Assembly (NCBI GenBank): GCA_023145955.1
Contig: JAGLDA010000109.1
Span: forward strand, 1-12,952
Reading direction: 5' to 3'
DNA: 12,952 bases
From: Bacteroidales bacterium
Lineage (GTDB): Bacteria; Bacteroidota; Bacteroidia; Bacteroidales; UBA1556
Below, piece by piece: positions 7,957-12,952 of this stretch. The position numbers and the translations under genes were made by a program. Under the pieces are notes generated by a model. The model searched no databases and was not told where the DNA came from. It saw only the letters and a program-made list of their open reading frames with translations. Numbering within the stretch: the stretch's first letter is position 1; each line of letters begins with the position of its first letter.

Positions 7957-8871
7957 TTAGTTATTATCATTAGCAGTTTTATCACCAGCCTTTAACTCCA
8001 TTAACCAAATACTAGCAATGCCAATAATTATAATAAATAAAGCTATAAAGAATTCAGCATTCATTTCAGGAATAAAGTAATCATAACCAATAACTTTAAC
8101 TTTATCACCAAAAACCTTTTCAATAGCCGTTTTCCAAGGCCAAATAATACCAAGGCTACCAAGAATAAAACCCGTAAGCACAGCTATAGTTTGGTCTTTA
8201 TACTTTTTAAATAACCAAGATAAAAGATGAGAAAATGCAACTAATCCAAGACCTGCACCAATTCCAACAGGAATTAGTATATCAATACGCATATTGGATA
8301 TAGCATCTATAGCAACCAACTGATAATTGCCCATTAATATAAGTACATAAGAGCCCGAAAGTCCAGGCAAGATCATAGAACATATTGCCACTACTCCACA
8401 AGCTACTAAATATATTGGGTTTTCATTTTGAGAAGCCGGGGTCATAAACGTCATAGCAATTGCTAGGGAAGCTCCTATTAAAAAGCTAATAACAACTCCA
8501 ACATTCCATTTCTCAATAGTACGGCCAACAAAATATATAGAAGCTAAAATAAGACCAAAAAAGAATGACCATAGATACACTGGGTAATACTCAAAAAGAT
8601 ATTCAAACAACTTTGCAATACCTATTATGGCAATACCTACTCCAACAAATAATGAAATAATAAAAGCTAGGTCTGTATATTCAGCAAAACCCTTAAAATC
8701 TCCCTTAAGAAGCAGTTTTACAGCTTTTAAATCAAATGATTTTATGGCATCTATTAATCGTTCAAATATCCCTGTAATTAAGGCAATTGTACCGCCAGAA
8801 ACTCCTGGAATAACATTAGCTACACCCATTGCCATACCTTTAATAGCAATTACTATATATTGTTTTAACAT
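7957..8871 (-). CDS. DUF368 family membrane protein (PopT-type undecaprenyl-phosphate translocase)
   Basis: The product has 304 residues and about eight or more hydrophobic segments. The N-terminal signature KGMAMGVANVIPGVSGGTIA (11-30) is diagnostic of DUF368, and a related ILPGLSGSY (168-176) marks an internal second half, fitting an inverted-repeat fold. DUF368 proteins (PopT) were shown in other bacteria to return undecaprenyl phosphate, the lipid carrier of peptidoglycan and other envelope polymers, to the cytoplasmic face of the membrane. That role is inferred here by family. ATG 8871 (MLKQYIVIAIKG) is chosen because an in-frame TTG at 8937 would add 22 residues but coincides with the promoter's -33 element. 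The gene has its own promoter downstream of uvrA. The BatA-type gene follows after 65 bases and may share its transcript. Confidence 0.9.
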   Translation of the reverse strand: MLKQYIVIAIKGMAMGVANVIPGVSGGTIALITGIFERLIDAIKSFDLKAVKLLLKGDFKGFAEYTDLAFIISLFVGVGIAIIGIAKLFEYLFEYYPVYLWSFFFGLILASIYFVGRTIEKWNVGVVISFLIGASLAIAMTFMTPASQNENPIYLVACGVVAICSMILPGLSGSYVLILMGNYQLVAIDAISNMRIDILIPVGIGAGLGLVAFSHLLSWLFKKYKDQTIAVLTGFILGSLGIIWPWKTAIEKVFGDKVKVIGYDYFIPEMNAEFFIALFIIIIGIASIWLMELKAGDKTANDNN

Positions 8872-8909
8872 TAATCTATATTGTTTTTTTAAGAATAAAA
8901 TTTGATGGG

Positions 8910-8937
8910 CAAATATAGGCAAAATAAGGATAAACAA
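8910..8937 (-). promoter_or_regulatory. Bacteroidota promoter for the DUF368 gene
   Basis: On the minus strand, TTG (8937..8935), 17 bases, then TATATTTG (8917..8910), an exact TAnnTTTG. The ATG at 8871 is 38 bases downstream of the -7 box. Spacing is at the short end of the usual range. Confidence 0.65.
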
Positions 8938-8945
8938 TAAGACTC

Positions 8946-9002
8946 GATAAAAAGAGAATTGGGCGGGATTTAGAATTAGGAATTAATTCATAAAGCACCC
9001 AA
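8946..9002 (-). terminator. Possible terminator after uvrA
   Basis: Read on the minus strand, TTGGGTG (9002..8996) can pair with CGCCCAA (8965..8959), a 7-bp stem including one G-T pair. A 30-base AT-rich loop contains the palindrome GAATTAATTC. The stem is followed by TTCTCTTTTTATC. It lies just past the uvrA stop and upstream of the DUF368 promoter. The long loop and interrupted T-tract make it weak. Confidence 0.4.
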
Positions 9003-9010
9003 CTAACACA

Positions 9011-11803
9011 TTAAATCTTAAGATATTCTGCCGTAAAACTATTCTTGCAAGTTAATAAATCCTCAGGTGTTCCTTCAAAAAGCACATTACCTCCTGCTGA
9101 ACCACCTTCAGGACCCATATCAATAATCCAATCGGCACATTTAATAAACTCTTGGTTATGCTCAATAATAATTAAGCTATGTCCTATTTTTATAAGTTCA
9201 TTCATTGCATTATACAATTTAAGAATATCATGAAAATGTAATCCTGTAGTAGGCTCATCAAAAATAAACAATAATCTTTCTGAGCTCTTTCCTTTTGACA
9301 GAAAAGAAGCAAGTTTTATCCTCTGAGCTTCACCACCACTCAATGTGTTAGATGGCTGGCCAAGTTTCACATAACCCATACCTACATCTTTCAGTACACT
9401 TAATTTGTCTGCAATTTTAGCTTCTATTCGCCCACCTTTCACCTCTGCAAAAAAGCTATAAGCATCATCTACTGTCATCTCTAAAAGATCTGCAATACTT
9501 TTTTCCTTATACTTAACTTCTAATGTTTCCGTTTTAAATCTCTTTGACTCACAGTGTTCACATGGCAAGAAAATATCAGCCATAAACTGCATTTCTACTC
9601 TAACGTTACCATCACCTTTACAGGCTTCACACCGCCCACCTTCTACATTAAAAGAAAAGAAACCGGGCTTATATCCACGAACTCTTGCAAGTTTTTGCTG
9701 GGCATAAAGAGATCTAATTTCATCGTAAGCCTTAATATATGTAACTGGATTGGAACGCGAAGATCGCCCTATGGGATTCTGGTCAATAAGCTCTATTCCT
9801 GTAATCCTGCTATAATCACCTTTTATTTCACCAAAGTTACCAGTTCTATCAGCATGGTCTCCAATAATCTTTTTCAGTGCAGGGTACAATACTCCTCTTA
9901 CAAGGGTAGTTTTGCCGGAACCACTAACACCAGTAACCAAAGTCATAGTGTTCAATGGAAATTTAACGGAAATATCTTTTAAATTATTTTCAGTAGCATT
10001 TGTTACCTCAATATATTGATTCCACTTACGGCGCATCTTAGGAATTGGTATAAGCAAATCTCCTCGAAGATATTTTGCCGTAAGTGTATTTGCTTTTGAC
10101 AACATTGTATTAAAGTCACCTTCATATACTACCTCTCCTCCATTTCGACCAGCTTCGGGGCCAATATCAATAATATAATCTGCAGCACGCATTATCTCTT
10201 CATCATGCTCCACTACAATTACTGTATTGCCAACATCACGAAGTCGCTTTAGCACCGTTATTAACCTTTGGTTATCACGAGGGTGCAAACCAATGCTTGG
10301 TTCATCAAGAATATAAAGTGAACCAACTAGACTACTTCCTAGGCTTGTTGCCAAATTTATTCTTTGTGATTCTCCACCTGAAAGAGTAGCCGATTTTCTG
10401 TTTAAAGTAAGGTATGGTAGTCCTACATCACATAATACTTGAAGTCTGTTTTTTATTTCAATTATTAGTCTATCACTTATCTTCGTATCACTTTTATCTA
10501 GCTTTATTTTCTTAAAAAAGTCTAGAGTCTCACTCACAGGCATTAGTACTATATCAACTATATTCTTTCCATCTACTTTTACATAATTGGTTTCTTTCCT
10601 AACACGTGTTCCTCTACAATCTGGGCAAATAGTACGTCCTCTATATCGTGACAACATAACCCTAAACTGAATTTTATAGCTATTTTGTTCAAGGTCAATA
10701 AAGAAGTAATCAAGTCCATCAAAATACTTATTTCCAGACCATAGGAGCATATATTCTTTTTCCGATAGTTTATGAATTGGTCTATGAATTGGAAAACTAA
10801 ATTTATCGGCATTCATAATAAGTTTATCTAACCATAGACCCATTTTCTCACCTTTCCAGCAAGCAATAGCTCCTTCGTATACTGACAATTTCTTATTAGG
10901 AATTACTAAATCTTCATCTACACCAATAATATTACCATGGCCTTCGCACCTCTTACAAGCTCCATAAGGATTATTAAAACTAAAGAAATCAGTGCTCGGT
11001 TCCTCAAAAACTTCACCATCTAACTCAAATTTATTGGAAAAATACTTTTTCTTCCAATTTTCAGTATCCAACGAAAAAATATAGCACTCACCATGACCTT
11101 CATAAAAAGCTGTTTGAGTAGAATCAGCAATACGTGCATCGTCAGCATCATTTTCCTTTGATGCAAGCCTATCAACAACGATATAGCAACTTGTAACTTT
11201 ATCATCATCTATACTTTCACTATCGAGTTTATCTTGAATAAGACTAATCTTACCATCAGAATACACTCTCGAGTACCCTTGTTGCATATACAAATTTAAC
11301 TGTATGGATAAAGTTCTATCTTCGTATTGCTTTAACGGAAAGGCAATAATAAATTTAGTCATTTCTGAAAATAATTTTATATATTTCAATACATCACTCT
11401 CATGATGACGTTTAACTATTTTTCCTGATTTTGGAGAATACGTTATACCTATACGGGCAAAAAGAAGTTTTATATATTCATAAATTTCGGTAGAAGTACC
11501 TACAGTGGATCTAGGATTTTTGGTGTTCACTTTTTGCTCAATAGCAATAGCAGGAGAAATACCTGTTATTTTATCAACTTCAGGCTTACTCATTTTACCC
11601 ATAAACTGGCGCGCATAAGAGCTTAAACTCTCAACATAGCGCCTCTGCCCTTCAGCATAAAGAGTATCAAAAGCTAAAGATGATTTACCGGAACCCGAAA
11701 GCCCTGTAATTACAATAAGCTTATTGCGAGGGATATTAACACTTACATTATTGAGATTATGAACCCTTGCTCCTTTTATTTCTATAAAACCTTTTTTAGT
11801 CAT
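9011..11803 (-). CDS. uvrA: Excinuclease ABC subunit A (UvrA)
   Basis: The product is the damage-recognition ATPase of nucleotide excision repair; it loads UvrB on damaged DNA. The 930 residues (family about 940) hold two ABC ATPase modules. The first has Walker A GLSGSGKSS (34-42), signature LSGGESQRINLA (474-485) and Walker B LYILDEPSIGLH (496-507). The second has GVSGSGKTT (625-633), LSGGEAQRIKLA (821-832) and LLFIFDEPTTGLH (844-856). A C-x2-C pair lies at 393-396, and the C-terminal zinc module C725-x2-C728...C748-x2-C751 is complete. The first zinc module keeps only C283-x2-C286: its partner pair is replaced by FSNKFELDGEVF around 255-266. I believe this is common in Bacteroidota. Upstream is rpmH with its own terminator, so uvrA probably has its own promoter. 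uvrB and uvrC are not nearby. Confidence 0.97.
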   Translation of the reverse strand: MTKKGFIEIKGARVHNLNNVSVNIPRNKLIVITGLSGSGKSSLAFDTLYAEGQRRYVESLSSYARQFMGKMSKPEVDKITGISPAIAIEQKVNTKNPRSTVGTSTEIYEYIKLLFARIGITYSPKSGKIVKRHHESDVLKYIKLFSEMTKFIIAFPLKQYEDRTLSIQLNLYMQQGYSRVYSDGKISLIQDKLDSESIDDDKVTSCYIVVDRLASKENDADDARIADSTQTAFYEGHGECYIFSLDTENWKKKYFSNKFELDGEVFEEPSTDFFSFNNPYGACKRCEGHGNIIGVDEDLVIPNKKLSVYEGAIACWKGEKMGLWLDKLIMNADKFSFPIHRPIHKLSEKEYMLLWSGNKYFDGLDYFFIDLEQNSYKIQFRVMLSRYRGRTICPDCRGTRVRKETNYVKVDGKNIVDIVLMPVSETLDFFKKIKLDKSDTKISDRLIIEIKNRLQVLCDVGLPYLTLNRKSATLSGGESQRINLATSLGSSLVGSLYILDEPSIGLHPRDNQRLITVLKRLRDVGNTVIVVEHDEEIMRAADYIIDIGPEAGRNGGEVVYEGDFNTMLSKANTLTAKYLRGDLLIPIPKMRRKWNQYIEVTNATENNLKDISVKFPLNTMTLVTGVSGSGKTTLVRGVLYPALKKIIGDHADRTGNFGEIKGDYSRITGIELIDQNPIGRSSRSNPVTYIKAYDEIRSLYAQQKLARVRGYKPGFFSFNVEGGRCEACKGDGNVRVEMQFMADIFLPCEHCESKRFKTETLEVKYKEKSIADLLEMTVDDAYSFFAEVKGGRIEAKIADKLSVLKDVGMGYVKLGQPSNTLSGGEAQRIKLASFLSKGKSSERLLFIFDEPTTGLHFHDILKLYNAMNELIKIGHSLIIIEHNQEFIKCADWIIDMGPEGGSAGGNVLFEGTPEDLLTCKNSFTAEYLKI

Positions 11804-11835
11804 TACTAAGATATCCTAATTTTATTAGTAGATCA

Positions 11836-11843
11836 CAAAGATA
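11836..11843 (-). promoter_or_regulatory. uvrA: Probable -7 box of the uvrA promoter
   Basis: TATCTTTG read on the minus strand (11843..11836) fits TAnnTTTG and lies 32 bases before the uvrA ATG. No TTG occurs at the -33 distance. I see no convincing LexA-type operator. Confidence 0.45.
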
Positions 11844-11889
11844 GTATATAGAAAAAAGATGTGAAATATATCTATATAATATTTGTGAA

Positions 11890-11930
11890 CAAAAAAAGCA
11901 TCAACCCATAGGGCGATGCTCAATTTTTTT
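11890..11930 (-). terminator. Rho-independent terminator of rpmH
   Basis: On the minus strand, AGCATCGCCC and GGGTTGATGCT form a stem (outer arms 11920..11915 and 11902..11897) with one bulged base and a short loop TAT. It is followed directly by seven T residues. It lies 31 bases past the rpmH stop and separates rpmH from uvrA. An eight-T run on the other side makes it potentially bidirectional. Confidence 0.85.
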
Positions 11931-11951
11931 TATCAAGAAAAAAGATGAAGA

Positions 11952-12107
11952 TTACTTGCTATGACGCTCGTCAGAAACAGTGATTTTCTTACGACCTTTA
12001 GCACGACGACGATTTATGACCTTACGACCATTAGCCGTTGCCATTCTTGAACGAAATCCGTGCTTGTTCTTTCTTTTTCTATTCGATGGTTGAAATGTTC
12101 TTTTCAT
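11952..12107 (-). CDS. rpmH: 50S ribosomal protein L34
   Basis: This 51-residue, very basic protein begins MKRTFQPSNRKRKNKHGF and contains RMATANGRKVINRRRAKGRK. These are the conserved L34 segments, in the correct order, with a family-typical length. L34 is a small rRNA-binding component of the large ribosomal subunit. The gene is monocistronic: a near-ideal promoter lies upstream and a strong hairpin terminator downstream. In many bacteria rpmH is followed by rnpA near the origin; here it is followed by uvrA, so that pairing is absent. The ATG at 12107 is the only sensible start. Confidence 0.96.
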   Translation of the reverse strand: MKRTFQPSNRKRKNKHGFRSRMATANGRKVINRRRAKGRKKITVSDERHSK

Positions 12108-12177
12108 AATTACTTATTTTGTGTCTGTCATGATTTCTCAATCCAGATATTATTAATTCGTACTAAATTTAGGACTG

Positions 12178-12207
12178 CAAAAGTAATAATATTTTTCCTG
12201 CTTTCAA
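12178..12207 (-). promoter_or_regulatory. Bacteroidota promoter for rpmH
   Basis: Minus-strand TTG (12207..12205), 19 bases, then TACTTTTG (12185..12178), an exact TAnnTTTG with ideal spacing. The -7 box lies 70 bases before the rpmH ATG, giving a leader of roughly 60-65 bases. Confidence 0.7.
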
Positions 12208-12439
12208 TAGATTTTTTTAAATATTTTACTTTATTTAGTTCCTAATTAATCCTTTAATACTGTGTTACTTATATAATCTATTGGTTTACAATTAATATTA
12301 CTTCAAATATATACACCAAAAAAGACCAGATCACTACTAACATTTTAAAATTGTTAGTTACCTTTTTAGTTCCATAACGAGTCTGTATATTATATTGAAA
12401 ACAATATAACCAATTAAAAATACATCACTTTTTAAAATA
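12208..12439. other. AT-rich intergenic region with two short inverted repeats
   Basis: Together with the rpmH leader, this gap between rpmH and the DUF3467 gene exceeds 300 bases and contains no credible reading frame, tRNA or rRNA. It holds an imperfect palindrome at 12336-12358 (ACTAACA paired with TGTTAGT) and a perfect 8-bp hairpin at 12390-12409 (TTATATTG, loop AAAA, CAATATAA). Either could lie in the 3' end of the DUF3467 transcript. Confidence 0.5.
12336..12358 (-). terminator. Possible weak terminator of the DUF3467 gene
   Basis: A 23-base near-palindrome has 7-bp outer arms and one internal T-T mismatch. On the minus strand a six-T run appears only about 12 bases after the stem, so the terminator call is weak. 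Confidence 0.3.
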
Positions 12440-12760
12440 TTATGCTTGAGCTGTAGGGCCACCAATATTCATAGGTAAACCTATTCCGTCATCAATATCT
12501 TTAATTTCACCGTGAAGGCTTTCGTATTTCTTAATATTATCAATAAGAGCTCTCATGAGTCTTTTGGCATGTTGAGGTGTAAGGATTATTCTTTCTTTCA
12601 CTTTTGCTTTAGGCACACCAGGCATCATTCTAATAAAGTCTATAATAAACTCTGAATGAGAGTGAGTAATAATTGCAAGATTAGAATAAGTTCCTTCAGC
12701 AACATCTTCAGGAAGTTCTATATTTATCTCACCTTGTTTATTTTTATTCTTATTATCCAT
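12440..12760 (-). CDS. DUF3467 domain-containing protein
   Basis: The 106-residue soluble protein matches DUF3467 over nearly its whole length. Segments typical of the family are YSNLAIITHSHSEFIIDFI (25-43), MPGVPKAKVKERIILTPQHA (46-65, reading through RxIlsPxHA), and a C-terminal NIKKYESLHGEIKD region. There is a hydrophilic lysine/asparagine-rich start and no signal peptide or membrane segment, so it should be cytoplasmic. The molecular function of DUF3467 is unknown. In Bacteroidota, as I recall, it often follows the RNA polymerase genes rpoB-rpoC, which is relevant to the incomplete gene upstream. A bidirectional hairpin terminator lies between the two, and a candidate -7 box (12843..12836) precedes this gene. 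ATG 12760 is the only plausible start. Confidence 0.9.
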   Translation of the reverse strand: MDNKNKNKQGEINIELPEDVAEGTYSNLAIITHSHSEFIIDFIRMMPGVPKAKVKERIILTPQHAKRLMRALIDNIKKYESLHGEIKDIDDGIGLPMNIGGPTAQA

Positions 12761-12835
12761 TATATATATCTTTAATAAATTTATACTACTATTTGAGGCG
12801 CTAAATTAATGAAATAATTCATCACCTAGCAAAAT

Positions 12836-12843
12836 CAAATATA
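12836..12843 (-). promoter_or_regulatory. Candidate -7 box for the DUF3467 gene
   Basis: TATATTTG on the minus strand fits TAnnTTTG exactly, 75 bases before the ATG. The -33 position would fall in the terminator stem and shows no TTG, so support is partial. The gene could instead be expressed by read-through. Confidence 0.4.
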
Positions 12844-12846
12844 ACC

Positions 12847-12874
12847 AAAAAAGGCACCTAAAGGTGCCTTTTTT
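12847..12874. terminator. Bidirectional rho-independent terminator
   Basis: GGCACC (12853-12858) pairs perfectly with GGTGCC (12863-12868) around loop TAAA. A-runs before and T-runs after the stem give six T residues in both directions. It follows the stop codon of the incomplete minus-strand gene by 17 bases and should end that transcript. Confidence 0.88.
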
Positions 12875-12890
12875 CTATATTTATAATTTC

Positions 12891-12952
12891 TTATTCAGAA
12901 ATAATATCTTCAGAAGTTATTTGCTCTTCAGAATTAATTTGCTCATCAGAAG
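12891..12952 (-). CDS. C-terminal end of an unidentified protein, possibly RpoC (partial)
   Basis: The minus strand reads an open frame to a TAA at 12893..12891, encoding the last 19 residues SDEQINSEEQITSEDIISE. A strong terminator follows, as expected for the end of a transcription unit. The tail is acidic and made of a six-residue repeat. Too little is visible for identification by motif. RpoC (RNA polymerase beta' subunit) is a guess based on my memory that DUF3467 commonly follows rpoC in Bacteroidota; any protein with an acidic tail would fit the sequence equally well. Confidence 0.55.
   Translation of the reverse strand, partial: SDEQINSEEQITSEDIISE
12897..12950 (-). repeat. Three 18-bp tandem units encoding a six-residue repeat
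   Basis: Successive minus-strand units at 12950-12933, 12932-12915 and 12914-12897 encode SDEQIN, SEEQIT and SEDIIS. The first two units are nearly identical in DNA; the third is diverged. The array may continue beyond the window. Confidence 0.7.

Noticed and set aside
9554..9982. 142-codon open frame on the plus strand inside uvrA
   Set aside because: It lies wholly antisense to the conserved second ABC module of UvrA, and its product shows no recognisable domain; it is a by-product of the uvrA coding sequence.
12060..12245. 61-codon open frame on the plus strand over the rpmH start and leader
   Set aside because: It is antisense to rpmH and its promoter, rich in Phe/Leu/Ile as expected from AT-rich DNA, and lacks a promoter or domain.
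1..12952. Mobile element, prophage, defence island or CRISPR array
   Set aside because: No transposase, integrase, phage structural gene, regularly spaced repeat or tRNA-associated attachment site was seen; the genes are mostly conserved housekeeping families.

Overview
This window looks like ordinary chromosomal backbone from an AT-rich member of the Bacteroidota. Four things point that way. Several genes are preceded by the Bacteroidota -7 promoter box TAnnTTTG, often with TTG about 17-22 bases upstream. Start codons lack a clear Shine-Dalgarno sequence. The gene families are typical of the phylum: a BatA-type aerotolerance-related protein, DUF3467, a long histidyl-tRNA synthetase, and a gyrase/topoisomerase IV A subunit of about 930 residues without a clear GyrA box. 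One lipoprotein also carries a Q-K-D-E sequence just after its lipidated cysteine, which resembles the surface-export signal of Bacteroidota lipoproteins. The genus cannot be told from the sequence.

Layout from left to right. A low-molecular-weight protein tyrosine phosphatase (minus strand, cut by the left edge) is divergent from hisS (plus). A monocistronic von Willebrand factor A (VWA) lipoprotein follows on the plus strand. It converges on a long minus-strand block, with a perfect 15-bp bidirectional terminator between them. In transcription order the minus-strand genes run: the end of an unidentified gene at the right edge (possibly rpoC), DUF3467, rpmH (ribosomal protein L34, too short for a routine ORF scan), uvrA, a DUF368 lipid-carrier translocase, a BatA/VWA membrane protein, and parC. 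The last two are 11 bases apart and probably co-transcribed. The block is broken up by terminators and internal promoters, so it is not one operon.

The functions are mostly housekeeping: tRNA charging, translation, nucleotide excision repair, chromosome decatenation and recycling of the cell-wall lipid carrier. Two unrelated VWA proteins (lipoprotein and BatA-type) are the less characterised components. I see no mobile element, CRISPR array, phage gene, tRNA or rRNA, and nothing that I could defend as a new multi-gene system. The points most worth a second look are the probable surface VWA lipoprotein, a glycine at the quinolone-resistance acidic position of ParC, a possible sliding-clamp-binding tail on ParC, two genes whose in-frame TTG codons lie inside promoter boxes, and a short repeat encoding an acidic C-terminal tail at the right edge.
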